From: Mycolicibacterium sp. CH28
Lineage (GTDB): Bacteria > Actinomycetota > Actinomycetes > Mycobacteriales > Mycobacteriaceae
Direction: 5' to 3'
NCBI RefSeq assembly: GCF_004745805.1
Contig: NZ_SRLQ01000009.1
Span: 95,296-159,295, forward strand
DNA: 64,000 nucleotides
Shown: in pieces, positions 16,682-25,192 of the stretch
Numbering within the stretch: the first letter of the stretch is position 1
Layout of the letters: each line of letters starts with the position of its first letter
Notes under the pieces: generated by a model
The model's database searches: none
The model's input: only the letters and a program-made list of their open reading frames with translations
Told to the model about the DNA's origin: nothing
Position numbers and translations under genes: made by a program

Positions 16682-16687
16682 TAGCAT
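16682..16687 (+). promoter_or_regulatory. Possible -10 element upstream of thrS
   Basis: TAGCAT, 67 bases before the thrS ATG, resembles an actinobacterial -10 hexamer. No matching -35 is obvious. It also overlaps the first possible start codon of the small upstream frame described in the findings. Confidence 0.25.
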
Positions 16688-16753
16688 GGTCGCGACCGAC
16701 CGCAAGCACATGCGGCGGTTATCCGTGTCCGCATCAGCCGAAAGAGGCCAGCC

Positions 16754-18805
16754 ATGAGCGCCCCCGCACACCCCGCCCCAGCAGCCCCGATCCGGGTGGC
16801 TGCCGGGACTACCGCGGGCGCTGCGGTGCGCGACGCGGGACTGCCCAGCCGAGGTGAACCCGATGCCGTCGTCGTGGTGCGCGACGCCGAGGGCAAGCTG
16901 CGCGATCTGAGCTGGGCTCCCGACACCGACGCCGAGGTCACCCCGGTCGCCGCCAACACCGACGAGGGCCGCAGCGTGATCCGGCATTCAGCCGCACACG
17001 TGCTGGCCCAGGCGGTGCAGGAACTCTTCCCGCAGGCCAAGCTCGGCATCGGGCCGCCCATCACCGACGGCTTCTACTACGACTTCGACGTGCCGGAGGC
17101 GTTCACCCCGGACGATCTGGCCAAGCTGGAGAAGCGGATGCAGAAGATCGTCAAGGACGGCCAGCTGTTCGCCCGCCGCGTGTACGAATCCAAGGACCAG
17201 GCACGAGCCGAACTCGCCGGCGAGCCCTACAAGCTCGAACTGGTCGACGACAAGTCCGGTGACGCCGACATCATGGAAGTAGGCGGCGATGAGCTCACCG
17301 CCTACGACAACCTCAATCCCCGCACCCGGGAACGGGTTTGGGGTGATCTGTGTCGAGGGCCGCACATTCCCACCACCCGCTACATCCCGGCGTTCAAGCT
17401 CACCCGCAGCTCGGCGGCCTACTGGCGCGGCGACCAGAACAATGCCAGCCTGCAACGCATCTACGGCACCGCGTGGGAGTCGCAGGAGGCGCTGGACCGC
17501 CACCTCGAGCTGATCGAGGAGGCTCAGCGCCGCGACCACCGCAAGCTCGGTGTCGAACTGGACCTGTTCAGCTTCCCCGACGAGCTCGGATCGGGTCTGC
17601 CGGTCTTCCACCCCAAGGGCGGCATCATCCGCAAGGAGCTGGAGGACTACTCGCGGCGCAAGCACGAGCAGGCCGGCTACCAGTTCGTCAACACCCCGCA
17701 CATCACCAAAGAGAACCTCTACATCACCTCCGGGCACCTGGAGTGGTACGCCGACGGCATGTTCCCGCCCATGCAGATCGACGCCGAGTTCAACGAGGAC
17801 GGCACGCTGCGCAAGCCCGGCCAGGACTACTACCTCAAGCCGATGAACTGCCCGATGCACCACCTGATCTATCGGTCCCGCGGTCGCTCGTATCGTGAAC
17901 TGCCCCTGCGCCTGTTCGAATTCGGGTCGGTGTACCGCTACGAGAAGTCCGGAGTCATCCACGGTCTGACCCGGGTGCGCGGTATGACCCAGGACGACTC
18001 GCACATCTACACCACCCGCGAACAGATGCGCGACGAGCTGACCTCGTTGCTGCAGTTCGTGCTCGATCTACTGTCCGACTACGGCCTGGACGACTTCTAC
18101 CTGGAGCTGTCCACCAAGGACCCGCAGAAGTACGTCGGTTCCGACGAGGTGTGGGAGGAAGCCACCGATACGCTGCGCGAGGTCGCCGAGGCCTCGGGGC
18201 TGCATCTGGTGCCCGACCCGGGCGGTGCGGCCTTCTACGGGCCCAAGATCTCGGTGCAGGTCAAGGATGCGCTGGGGCGCAGCTGGCAGATGTCCACCAT
18301 CCAGCTCGACTTCAACATGCCCGACCGCTTCGAGCTGGAGTACACCGCCGCCGACGGCAGCCGGCAGCGGCCGGTGCTCATCCACCGTGCGCTGTTCGGT
18401 TCGATCGAGCGGTTCTTCGGCGTACTCACCGAGCACTACGCCGGAGCCTTCCCAGCCTGGCTGGCCCCGGTGCAGGTGGTCGGCATCCCGGTCTCCGACG
18501 ACCATGTGCCATATCTGAACGACGTTGCCGCCGAGCTGCGTTCGCACGGCGTGCGGGTCGACGTCGACGCCAGTGATGACCGGATGGCGAAGAAGATCGT
18601 CAACCACACCAACCAGAAGGTGCCGTTCATGCTGCTCGCCGGCGACCGGGATGTGGATGCGGGGGCGGTGAGCTTCCGGTTCGGTGACCGCAGCCAGATC
18701 AACGGCGTGCCGCGTCACCAGGCGGTCGCGACGATCCTGAAGTGGATCGCCGACCGCGAGAATGCCGTCCCTGCAGCCGAATTGGTGACGGTCGACGGTG
18801 GTTGA
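16754..18805 (+). CDS. thrS: Threonine--tRNA ligase
   Basis: A 683-residue class II aminoacyl-tRNA synthetase. An N-terminal TGS-like region covers residues 1-75, followed by the editing domain with the HxxxH zinc motif HSAAHVLAQAV (about 77-87). Catalytic motifs include PMNCPMHHLIY (zinc Cys and His), FEFGSVYRYEKSGVIHGLTR (motif 2) and LIHRALFGSIERFFGVL (motif 3). The anticodon-binding domain follows from PVQVVGIPVSDDH. All parts are intact. The ATG at 16754 follows AAAGAGG. It heads the PIM operon, and its stop overlaps the HIT gene by 8 bases. Confidence 0.97.
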   Translation: MSAPAHPAPAAPIRVAAGTTAGAAVRDAGLPSRGEPDAVVVVRDAEGKLRDLSWAPDTDAEVTPVAANTDEGRSVIRHSAAHVLAQAVQELFPQAKLGIGPPITDGFYYDFDVPEAFTPDDLAKLEKRMQKIVKDGQLFARRVYESKDQARAELAGEPYKLELVDDKSGDADIMEVGGDELTAYDNLNPRTRERVWGDLCRGPHIPTTRYIPAFKLTRSSAAYWRGDQNNASLQRIYGTAWESQEALDRHLELIEEAQRRDHRKLGVELDLFSFPDELGSGLPVFHPKGGIIRKELEDYSRRKHEQAGYQFVNTPHITKENLYITSGHLEWYADGMFPPMQIDAEFNEDGTLRKPGQDYYLKPMNCPMHHLIYRSRGRSYRELPLRLFEFGSVYRYEKSGVIHGLTRVRGMTQDDSHIYTTREQMRDELTSLLQFVLDLLSDYGLDDFYLELSTKDPQKYVGSDEVWEEATDTLREVAEASGLHLVPDPGGAAFYGPKISVQVKDALGRSWQMSTIQLDFNMPDRFELEYTAADGSRQRPVLIHRALFGSIERFFGVLTEHYAGAFPAWLAPVQVVGIPVSDDHVPYLNDVAAELRSHGVRVDVDASDDRMAKKIVNHTNQKVPFMLLAGDRDVDAGAVSFRFGDRSQINGVPRHQAVATILKWIADRENAVPAAELVTVDGG

Positions 18806-19355
18806 CGAACAGGGGTCGCTCGTGGATCAGGGCGTGGGGGAGCCGGACCGCCTCCAACGCCTCTGGACGCCGCACCGGATGAGCTACATCGCCGAGGTAC
18901 CCACGCAAAGAACGAGAGCCGCAGAGTCTTCGGAGCCCTTCACCTACATCCCCACCCTGCCCGACGAAGAGGGTCTGGTGATCGCCCGCGGGGCCCACGT
19001 CTACGCGGTCCTGAATCTGTACCCGTATAACCCCGGCCATCTGATGGTGGTGCCCTACCGGCGGGTCTCGGAACTGGAGGACCTGACCGAGGCCGAGAGT
19101 GGCGAGCTGATGGCCTTCGCGCAGAAGGCTATTCGGGTTATGAAGTCGGTGTCGCGCCCGGACGGGTTCAACGTCGGGCTCAACCTCGGCAAGTCGGCGG
19201 GCGGCTCGCTGGCCGAGCACTTGCACATGCACGTGGTGCCGCGGTGGGCCGGCGACGCCAACTTCATCACGATCGTCGGGGAGACCAAGGTGATCCCGCA
19301 GCTGCTGCGTGACACCCGAAAGCTGCTGGCCGACGAGTGGGCGGGCCAGCCGTGA
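18798..19355 (+). CDS. HIT-family hydrolase (Ap4A phosphorylase-like)
   Basis: A 185-residue histidine-triad protein. The catalytic motif HLHMHVVPRW lies near residues 141-150. LYPYNPGHLMVVPYRRV and GFNVGLNLGKSAGGSLAEH complete the nucleotide pocket. The mycobacterial homologue at this position (Rv2613c, from memory) is an Ap4A phosphorylase. The GTG at 18798 is used; an internal ATG at 18879 (MSYIAEV) is an alternative that keeps the whole domain. It overlaps thrS by 8 bases and pgsA by 4, so it is cotranslated with PIM genes though not obviously part of that pathway. Confidence 0.88.
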   Translation: MVDEQGSLVDQGVGEPDRLQRLWTPHRMSYIAEVPTQRTRAAESSEPFTYIPTLPDEEGLVIARGAHVYAVLNLYPYNPGHLMVVPYRRVSELEDLTEAESGELMAFAQKAIRVMKSVSRPDGFNVGLNLGKSAGGSLAEHLHMHVVPRWAGDANFITIVGETKVIPQLLRDTRKLLADEWAGQP

Positions 19356-20032
19356 GCGACTTCTATCTGATGACTCGCGCGGCCTACGCCAAACTCAGTA
19401 CGCCCTTGGCCAAGGCTGCGCTGCGGGTCGGGCTTACACCCGACATGGTGACGATCATCGGCACCGCCGGCTCGGTGCTGGGCGCGCTGACGTTGTTCCC
19501 GATCGGGCAGCTGTGGTGGGGCGCGGTCGTCGTGTGGTTCTTCGTGCTCGCCGACATGCTCGACGGCGCGATGGCGCGCCAGCGCGGCGGCGGCACCCGG
19601 TTCGGCGCGGTGCTGGACGCGACCTGTGACCGGATCAGCGACGGCGCGGTGTTCTGCGGGTTGTTGTGGTGGGCGGCATTCGGATTGCACAGCTCGTCGC
19701 TGATGGTTGCCACGCTGATCTGCCTGGTCACCTCGCAGGTGATCTCCTACATCAAAGCCCGCGCCGAGGCCAGCGGACTGGAGGGCGGTGGCGGGCTCAT
19801 CGAGCGTCCCGAGCGGCTGGTCATCGTGCTGGTCGGTGCCGGCGTCTCGGATCTGCCGTTCTTCCCGCTGCCGGTGGTGCTTCACATCGCGATGTGGTTG
19901 CTGGCGGTGGCAAGCCTGGTGACGGTGGGACAGCGGGTGCACGCGGTGCGCTGTTCCCCGGGCGCCGCTGACAAGATCGCCCCGGCCGGACCGCCGCCGG
20001 CCGGTGACGACCAGGGGAGCAAGAACCAGTGA
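19352..20032 (+). CDS. pgsA: Phosphatidylinositol phosphate synthase
   Basis: A 226-residue CDP-alcohol phosphatidyltransferase with about six membrane segments. The metal-binding motif D-x2-D-G-x2-A-R-x8-G-x3-D-x3-D is intact: DMLDGAMARQR, then FGAVLDATCDRISD (about residues 68-98). In mycobacteria this enzyme joins CDP-diacylglycerol and inositol-phosphate to make the PI precursor of PIM, LM and LAM. The C-terminal 35 residues are polar. The GTG start at 19352 overlaps the HIT stop, and the stop overlaps the acyltransferase start, both by 4 bases. It acts at the plasma membrane, first in the pathway. Confidence 0.94.
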   Translation: MSDFYLMTRAAYAKLSTPLAKAALRVGLTPDMVTIIGTAGSVLGALTLFPIGQLWWGAVVVWFFVLADMLDGAMARQRGGGTRFGAVLDATCDRISDGAVFCGLLWWAAFGLHSSSLMVATLICLVTSQVISYIKARAEASGLEGGGGLIERPERLVIVLVGAGVSDLPFFPLPVVLHIAMWLLAVASLVTVGQRVHAVRCSPGAADKIAPAGPPPAGDDQGSKNQ

Positions 20033-20985
20033 TCAGCACCCCCGGCCAGCTGCGGACAGCGGGCCGCAGACGTCTGCCGGTCGGAGAGCACCTCAGCGAC
20101 TTGGGTTATGCCGCCGGCTGGCGGCTGGTGCGGGCGCTGCCGGAGTCAGTGGCGCGCAACGCCTTCGACGCGGGTGCCTGGTACGCCGCTCAGGGCGGTG
20201 GTCCCGAGCAGCTGCGCAAGAACCTGGCCCGGGTGATCGGCACAACGCCCGCCGAGGTGCCCGAGTCGCTGATCCGCGCGTCGCTGGCCTCCTACGCCCG
20301 CTACTGGCGGGAGGCGTTCCGGTTGCCGACGATGGACCTTGATGCGGTCGCCCGCCGTCTCGACGAGGTCGTGATGGGCTCAGAACATGTCGACGCCGCC
20401 TTCGCGGCCGGGCGGGGTGTCGTACTGGCGCTTCCGCATAGTGGCAACTGGGACATGGCCGGTGTGTGGCTGGTCCATCACAGCGGCACGTTCACCACCG
20501 TCGCCGAACGCCTCAAACCGGAGTCGCTCTACCGCCGGTTCCTGGATTACCGGGAAAGCCTCGGTTTCGAGGTGCTGCCGCTCAACGGCGGCCAACGCCC
20601 ACCGATGGAGGTGTTGGCCGAACGGCTGCGCGCCAACCGCGCGGTGTGCCTGATGGCCGAGCGTGATCTGACGAAATCGGGTGTGCAGGTTGACTTGCTG
20701 GGCGAGCCCACCCGGATGCCGGCCGGTCCGGCCAAGTTGGCGATCGAGACCGGAGCCGCGTTGATCCCCGCGCACGTCTACTACCGGGGCGAGGACTGTG
20801 TCATCGACCTGCTCCCGCCGTTGGACTGTTCCAGCGGTGACGCCGGCGCGGTCACTCAGGCGCTGGCCGACCGGTTCGGGGCCAATATCGCGGCACACCC
20901 CGAGGACTGGCACATGCTGCAACCGCAATGGCTGGCCGACCTGTCCGACGAACGCAGAGCAAGGATCCAGGGGACCGGAACCTGA
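20029..20985 (+). CDS. patA: PIM acyltransferase (lauroyl acyltransferase fold)
   Basis: A 318-residue membrane-associated acyltransferase of the HtrB/PatA group, which acylates the mannose of PIM1/PIM2. The catalytic H-x4-D motif is LPHSGNWDMAG (about residues 130-140). A second conserved block is CLMAERDLTKSG. YAAGWRLVRALPE near the N-terminus is the amphipathic membrane-docking part. The start at 20029 (ATG) overlaps pgsA by 4 bases, and the stop shares one base with the pimA ATG. Position between pgsA and pimA fits the mycobacterial PIM operon. Confidence 0.92.
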   Translation: MISTPGQLRTAGRRRLPVGEHLSDLGYAAGWRLVRALPESVARNAFDAGAWYAAQGGGPEQLRKNLARVIGTTPAEVPESLIRASLASYARYWREAFRLPTMDLDAVARRLDEVVMGSEHVDAAFAAGRGVVLALPHSGNWDMAGVWLVHHSGTFTTVAERLKPESLYRRFLDYRESLGFEVLPLNGGQRPPMEVLAERLRANRAVCLMAERDLTKSGVQVDLLGEPTRMPAGPAKLAIETGAALIPAHVYYRGEDCVIDLLPPLDCSSGDAGAVTQALADRFGANIAAHPEDWHMLQPQWLADLSDERRARIQGTGT

Positions 20986-22184
20986 TGCGCATCGGCATGG
21001 TTTGCCCGTACTCGTTCGATGTGCCCGGCGGGGTGCAGTCGCACGTTCTGCAACTTGCCGAGGTGATGCGTGACCGGGGACACGAGGTCAGCGTGCTGGC
21101 TCCTGCCTCTCGCGACGTGAAGCTGCCGGACTATGTCGTGTCCGGCGGCAAGGCCGTGCCGATTCCCTACAACGGCTCGGTGGCCCGGCTGCGGTTCGGT
21201 CCGGCGACCCACCGCAAGGTCAAGAAGTGGTTGGCGCACGGCGATTTCGACGTGCTGCACCTGCACGAGCCGAATGCGCCCAGCCTGTCGATGTTGGCGT
21301 TGCAGGCCGCCGAGGGGCCGATCGTGGCGACCTTTCACACTTCGACCACCAAGTCGCTGACGCTGAGCGTGTTCCAGGGCATCCTGCGGCCCTACCACGA
21401 GAAGATCGTCGGCCGGATCGCCGTGTCCGAGCTGGCGCGGCGCTGGCAGATGGAGGCGCTTGGCTCCGACGCCGTCGAGATTCCCAACGGCGTCGACGTG
21501 GCGGCGATCGCCGGTGCGCCGCTGCTGCCGGGCTATCCGCGCTCCGGCAAGACGGTGCTGTTCCTCGGACGCTTCGACGAGCCGCGCAAAGGGATGGCCG
21601 TGCTGCTGGGCGCGCTGCCGCGGCTGGTGGAGCGCTTCGCCGACATCGAGATCCTGATCGTCGGCCGCGGCGACGAGGACGAGCTGGCCGAGAAGGCCGG
21701 TGAGCTGGCCGGCCACCTCAGATTCCTGGGCCAGGTCGACGACGCGGAGAAGGCCGCCGCGCTGCGCAGCGCGGACGTCTACTGTGCCCCGCACACCGGC
21801 GGTGAGAGCTTCGGCATCGTGCTGGTCGAGGCGATGGCCGCGGGGACCCCGGTGGTGGCCAGTGACCTCGACGCGTTCCGGCGGGTACTGCTCGACGGCA
21901 AGGCGGGCCTGCTGGTCCCCGTCGATGACTCCGCGGCGATGGCCGAAGCGCTCATCGAGGTACTCGATGATGCCGCACTGCGTGAGCGCTATGTCGCCGC
22001 GGCCAACGTCGCGGTGCGCCGATACGACTGGCCGGTGGTGGCCGACCAGATCATGCGTGTCTACGAAACGGTTGCGGGCGCGGGGGTCAAGGTTACGGTG
22101 GCGGGTTCGGCGGGCAGGAGCGAAGCGACTCGGGGGTTGGGTTCGGCGGGCAGGAGCGAAGCGACCCGGGGATCGACCCAGTGA
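20985..22184 (+). CDS. pimA: Phosphatidyl-myo-inositol mannosyltransferase
   Basis: A 399-residue GT4 glycosyltransferase that adds the first mannose from GDP-mannose to PI. MRIGMVCPYSFDVPGGVQSH gives the N-terminal Rossmann domain and acceptor loop. AVSELARRWQ and EIPNGVDV are linker motifs. The donor site has FLGRFDEPRKGM and the E-x7-E motif GGESFGIVLVEAMAAGTPVV. The ATG at 20985 directly follows the acyltransferase stop (TGATG). The last 26 residues are encoded by two copies of a dispersed repeat (22104-22170) and read SAGRSEATRG twice; this tail is unlikely to be part of the conserved enzyme. Confidence 0.95.
   Translation: MRIGMVCPYSFDVPGGVQSHVLQLAEVMRDRGHEVSVLAPASRDVKLPDYVVSGGKAVPIPYNGSVARLRFGPATHRKVKKWLAHGDFDVLHLHEPNAPSLSMLALQAAEGPIVATFHTSTTKSLTLSVFQGILRPYHEKIVGRIAVSELARRWQMEALGSDAVEIPNGVDVAAIAGAPLLPGYPRSGKTVLFLGRFDEPRKGMAVLLGALPRLVERFADIEILIVGRGDEDELAEKAGELAGHLRFLGQVDDAEKAAALRSADVYCAPHTGGESFGIVLVEAMAAGTPVVASDLDAFRRVLLDGKAGLLVPVDDSAAMAEALIEVLDDAALRERYVAAANVAVRRYDWPVVADQIMRVYETVAGAGVKVTVAGSAGRSEATRGLGSAGRSEATRGSTQ
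22104..22170 (+). repeat. Two tandem 31-base repeat units inside the 3' end of pimA
   Basis: Units at 22104-22134 and 22140-22170 (36-base period) differ at one base and share the core GGCAGGAGCGAAGCGAC. A diverged inverted relative lies at 23288-23318, so the unit is likely a dispersed intergenic repeat that has entered the coding end of pimA. Confidence 0.85.
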
Positions 22185-23278
22185 ACGGGCCGCTGTACTG
22201 GTCACTGACTGCGGTCCTGGTGGTAGTCCTGCTGCTGATCGGTGTCTGGGCCTACCAGACCGCAACCCGGTTGGACCGGCTGCACGTCCGCTACGACCTG
22301 TCCTGGCAGGCGCTGGACGGGGCGCTGGCCCGGCGCGCGGTGGTGGCCCGCGCGGTGGCCGCCGACACCTACCGCGGGCGACCCGAAGGGCACCGGCTGG
22401 CCGCGCTGGCAGATGCCGCCGAGCGTGCGCCGCGGTCCGGCCGGGAAGCGGCCGAGAACGACCTGTCGGCGGCGCTGGCGTTGGTGGACCCGACGTCGAT
22501 GCCGGTGGCGCTGGTCGCCGAGCTCGCCGACGCCGAGGCCCGGGTGTTGCTGGCCCGGCGGTTCCACAACGACGCGGTGCGCGACACCCTCGCGTTGCGG
22601 GAACGCCGCCCGGTTCGCTGGTTGCGGCTGGGCGGCACGGCGCCGCTGCCGACCTACTTCGAGATTGCCGAGCGGGCATCTCGAGCCGCCGGGCCGGTGA
22701 CATGGGACACCGGAGCCGCCGGGCCGGTCACCGCGGATTCGCCGATGTCCGGGTACCCCGGTCCGGTCGACCAGCGCACCTCGGCGCGGGTGCTGCTGCT
22801 CGACGAGCACGGTGCCGTGCTGTTGTTGTGCGGTTCCGACCCGGCGATCACCCATGCGGTCGCGCCGCGCTGGTGGTTCACCGTCGGCGGGCAGGCACTG
22901 CCGAGTGAGCGCCTGGTCGATGCCGCCGTTCGAGAGATCGCCGAGGAGACCGGCCTGCGCGTAGACCCCACCGAATTGGTCGGACCGGTGTGGCGGCGCG
23001 ACTCGGTGATCGATTTCAACGGCACCGTGGTCGCCAGCCAGGAGTTCTACTTCGTCCATCGCACCGTGCGGTTCGAACCGACGGCGGTCGGGCGCACTCA
23101 ACTCGAACTGCGGTACATTCACGGCCACCGGTGGTGCGATTCCGCCACGATCGCTTCACTGGCCGCGGGTGGGGAGGCGGTCTATCCGCTGCAGCTCGGT
23201 GAGTTGCTGGGGGAGGCGAACCTGCTGGCTGACGGACATGGCGGCGAGCCCGCCACAGAGCTGCAAGCGATCCGCTGA
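22181..23278 (+). CDS. Membrane-anchored Nudix hydrolase
   Basis: A 365-residue protein with an N-terminal transmembrane helix (LYWSLTAVLVVVLLLIGVWAYQ split across residues 5-26), a LemA-like alpha-helical region (30-165), and a C-terminal Nudix domain. The Nudix box GGQALPSE-x7-REIAEETGL (about residues 236-259) fits G-x5-E-x7-REUxEExGU. Substrate is not predictable. It overlaps pimA by 4 bases and closes the PIM operon, the same position as Rv2609c from memory. A membrane-bound nucleotide-sugar or CDP-lipid pyrophosphatase role would suit the context but is inference. Confidence 0.87.
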   Translation: MNGPLYWSLTAVLVVVLLLIGVWAYQTATRLDRLHVRYDLSWQALDGALARRAVVARAVAADTYRGRPEGHRLAALADAAERAPRSGREAAENDLSAALALVDPTSMPVALVAELADAEARVLLARRFHNDAVRDTLALRERRPVRWLRLGGTAPLPTYFEIAERASRAAGPVTWDTGAAGPVTADSPMSGYPGPVDQRTSARVLLLDEHGAVLLLCGSDPAITHAVAPRWWFTVGGQALPSERLVDAAVREIAEETGLRVDPTELVGPVWRRDSVIDFNGTVVASQEFYFVHRTVRFEPTAVGRTQLELRYIHGHRWCDSATIASLAAGGEAVYPLQLGELLGEANLLADGHGGEPATELQAIR

Positions 23279-23287
23279 GCGGCGTAC

Positions 23288-23318
23288 GATCCCGGTCGTT
23301 TCGCTCCAGCCCGGCGGT
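23288..23318 (-). repeat. Diverged inverted copy of the pimA-tail repeat
   Basis: On the minus strand the segment reads GCCGGGCTGGAGCGAAACG followed by ACCGGGATCG, closely matching the repeat at 22140-22175 with a few substitutions. It sits just after the Nudix stop, in the pdxS upstream region. Confidence 0.65.
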
Positions 23319-23345
23319 GGAGATATTCAGTTTGGGGTCGCCCTT

Positions 23346-23351
23346 TAGACT
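23346..23351 (+). promoter_or_regulatory. Possible pdxS promoter (-10 TAGACT)
   Basis: TAGACT lies 34 bases before the pdxS GTG and resembles a mycobacterial -10 element. The same hexamer occurs before yebC. No clear -35 is present, which is common in mycobacteria. Confidence 0.35.
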
Positions 23352-23379
23352 GGATCCGTATCAATCGAAGGGACCGACA

Positions 23380-24309
23380 GTGGAAACCGGAGCTTCTGCT
23401 TCTGAACTCAACGGCTCGGGCAGCCCCGCGCTGACCGGGACGGCCCGGGTCAAGCGCGGCATGGCCGAAATGCTCAAGGGCGGCGTCATCATGGACGTCG
23501 TCACGCCTGAGCAAGCCCGCATCGCCGAAGGCGCCGGAGCGGTGGCCGTCATGGCGCTCGAGCGCGTCCCCGCCGACATCCGTGCTCAGGGTGGTGTCGC
23601 GCGGATGAGTGATCCCGATCTGATCGAGGGCATCATCGAGGCGGTGACCATCCCGGTGATGGCCAAGGCCCGTATCGGGCATTTCGTGGAGGCGCAAATC
23701 CTGCAGAGCCTCGGCGTCGACTACATCGACGAGTCCGAAGTGCTCACCCCGGCCGACTACACCCACCACATCGACAAGTGGAAATTCACCATTCCGTTTG
23801 TTTGCGGCGCCACCAACCTTGGCGAGGCGCTGCGGCGCATTACCGAGGGCGCGGCGATGATCCGCTCCAAGGGTGAGGCCGGAACCGGGGACGTCTCCAA
23901 CGCGACCACCCACATGCGGTCGATCGGCGGCGAGATCCGTCGGCTGTCGTCGCTGTCAGAGGACGAGCTCTTCGTCGCCGCCAAGGAACTGCAGGCCCCC
24001 TACGACCTCGTTGTCGAGGTGGCCCGGGCCGGCAAGCTGCCCGTGACGTTGTTCACCGCGGGCGGCATCGCTACCCCGGCCGATGCGGCGATGATGATGC
24101 AGCTCGGCGCCGAGGGCGTGTTCGTCGGCTCCGGGATCTTCAAGTCCGGTGACCCCGCACTGCGCGCGGCCGCCATCGTCAAGGCCACCACCTTCTACGA
24201 CGACCCCGACGTCTTGGCGCGGGTGTCGCGAGGGCTGGGTGAGCCCATGGTCGGAATCAACGTGGAGGAGATCGCAGAGCCGCACCGACTCGCACAGCGC
24301 GGTTGGTAG
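23380..24309 (+). CDS. pdxS: Pyridoxal 5'-phosphate synthase, lyase subunit
   Basis: A 309-residue (beta/alpha)8 enzyme that condenses ribose 5-phosphate, glyceraldehyde 3-phosphate and ammonia into PLP. Diagnostic segments are VKRGMAEMLKGGVIMDVV, MALERVPADIRAQGGVARMS, PVMAKARIGHFVEAQ (Schiff-base lysine near residue 95), EAGTGDVSNATTHMR and the second-phosphate site FTAGGIATPADAAM with GVFVGSGIF. The GTG at 23380 follows GAAGGGA. It heads pdxS-tesB-pdxT; ammonia comes from PdxT. Confidence 0.97.
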   Translation: METGASASELNGSGSPALTGTARVKRGMAEMLKGGVIMDVVTPEQARIAEGAGAVAVMALERVPADIRAQGGVARMSDPDLIEGIIEAVTIPVMAKARIGHFVEAQILQSLGVDYIDESEVLTPADYTHHIDKWKFTIPFVCGATNLGEALRRITEGAAMIRSKGEAGTGDVSNATTHMRSIGGEIRRLSSLSEDELFVAAKELQAPYDLVVEVARAGKLPVTLFTAGGIATPADAAMMMQLGAEGVFVGSGIFKSGDPALRAAAIVKATTFYDDPDVLARVSRGLGEPMVGINVEEIAEPHRLAQRGW

Positions 24310-24346
24310 CTGCTTGATGAGACGCGTGCGCGAAGAACAGACCTAG

Positions 24347-25192
24347 ATGGCGATCGAAGAGATCCTCGACCTGGAACAGCTCGAGGTCAACATCTATCGC
24401 GGTGGCGTGTTCAGCCCCGACTCCGGTTTCTTGCAGCGCACCTTCGGTGGCCACGTGGCCGGCCAGTCGCTGGTGTCGGCGGTGCGCACGGTGGACCCGA
24501 AGTTCCAGGTGCACTCGTTGCACGGCTACTTCCTGCGACCCGGCGACGCCACCGCTCCGGCGGTGTACACCGTGGAGCGACTGCGCGATGGCGGATCGTT
24601 TGTCACCCGGCGGGTCAATGCCATCCAACACGGCGAGACAATCTTCTCGATGTCGGCGTCGTTCCAGAAGGACCAGAGCGGTATCGAGCACCAGGACGAA
24701 ATGCCCGCCGCGCCGCCGCCGGACGACCTGCCGGAGTTTACCGCCAAGGGCGGCGCCTTCGATGATGCAGGCTTCGCGCAGTTCGCCGAATGGGATGTTC
24801 GAATCGTCCCGCGCGACCAGGTAGTCCTGCTGCCGGGCAAGGCTTCCCAGCAGCAGGTGTGGTTCAGACATCGGGACCCGCTGCCCGACGATTACGTGCT
24901 GCACATCTGCGCGCTGGCCTACATGAGCGACCTGACCCTGCTCGGTTCGGCACAGGTCAACCACATCGAGGAACGCAAACACCTCAACGTCGCCTCGCTG
25001 GATCACGCCATGTGGTTCATGCGGCCGTTCCGTGCCGACGAGTGGCTGCTCTACGACCAGTCCTCGCCGTCGGCGTGCGGCGGTCGCGCGCTGACCCAGG
25101 GCAGAATTTTCAACCGTTACGGGGAGATGGTCGCCGCCGTCATGCAGGAGGGGTTGACCCGCTATCAGCGCGGTTACCCCGCGGCGCAGTGA
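24347..25192 (+). CDS. tesB: Acyl-CoA thioesterase II
   Basis: A 281-residue double-hotdog thioesterase. The N-terminal half contains FLQRTFGGHVAGQSLVSA, SLHGYFLRPGD and RDGGSFVTRRVNAIQHG. The C-terminal half carries the active-site stretch NVASLDHAMWFMRPFRADEW and the GRIFNRYGEMVAAVMQEGL block. It hydrolyses a broad range of acyl-CoAs in the cytoplasm. It lies between pdxS and pdxT (37 bases after pdxS, 4-base overlap with pdxT), as in M. tuberculosis (tesB2), without a known link to PLP synthesis. Confidence 0.94.
   Translation: MAIEEILDLEQLEVNIYRGGVFSPDSGFLQRTFGGHVAGQSLVSAVRTVDPKFQVHSLHGYFLRPGDATAPAVYTVERLRDGGSFVTRRVNAIQHGETIFSMSASFQKDQSGIEHQDEMPAAPPPDDLPEFTAKGGAFDDAGFAQFAEWDVRIVPRDQVVLLPGKASQQQVWFRHRDPLPDDYVLHICALAYMSDLTLLGSAQVNHIEERKHLNVASLDHAMWFMRPFRADEWLLYDQSSPSACGGRALTQGRIFNRYGEMVAAVMQEGLTRYQRGYPAAQ

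Noticed and set aside
16710..16757. Leader peptide as a classical threonine attenuator
   Set aside because: No threonine codons in the 15-codon frame and no alternative hairpins evident; kept only as a coupling hypothesis.
20856..22703. A 615-codon minus-strand frame opposite pimA
   Set aside because: Low-complexity composition with no domain, opposite an intact glycosyltransferase.
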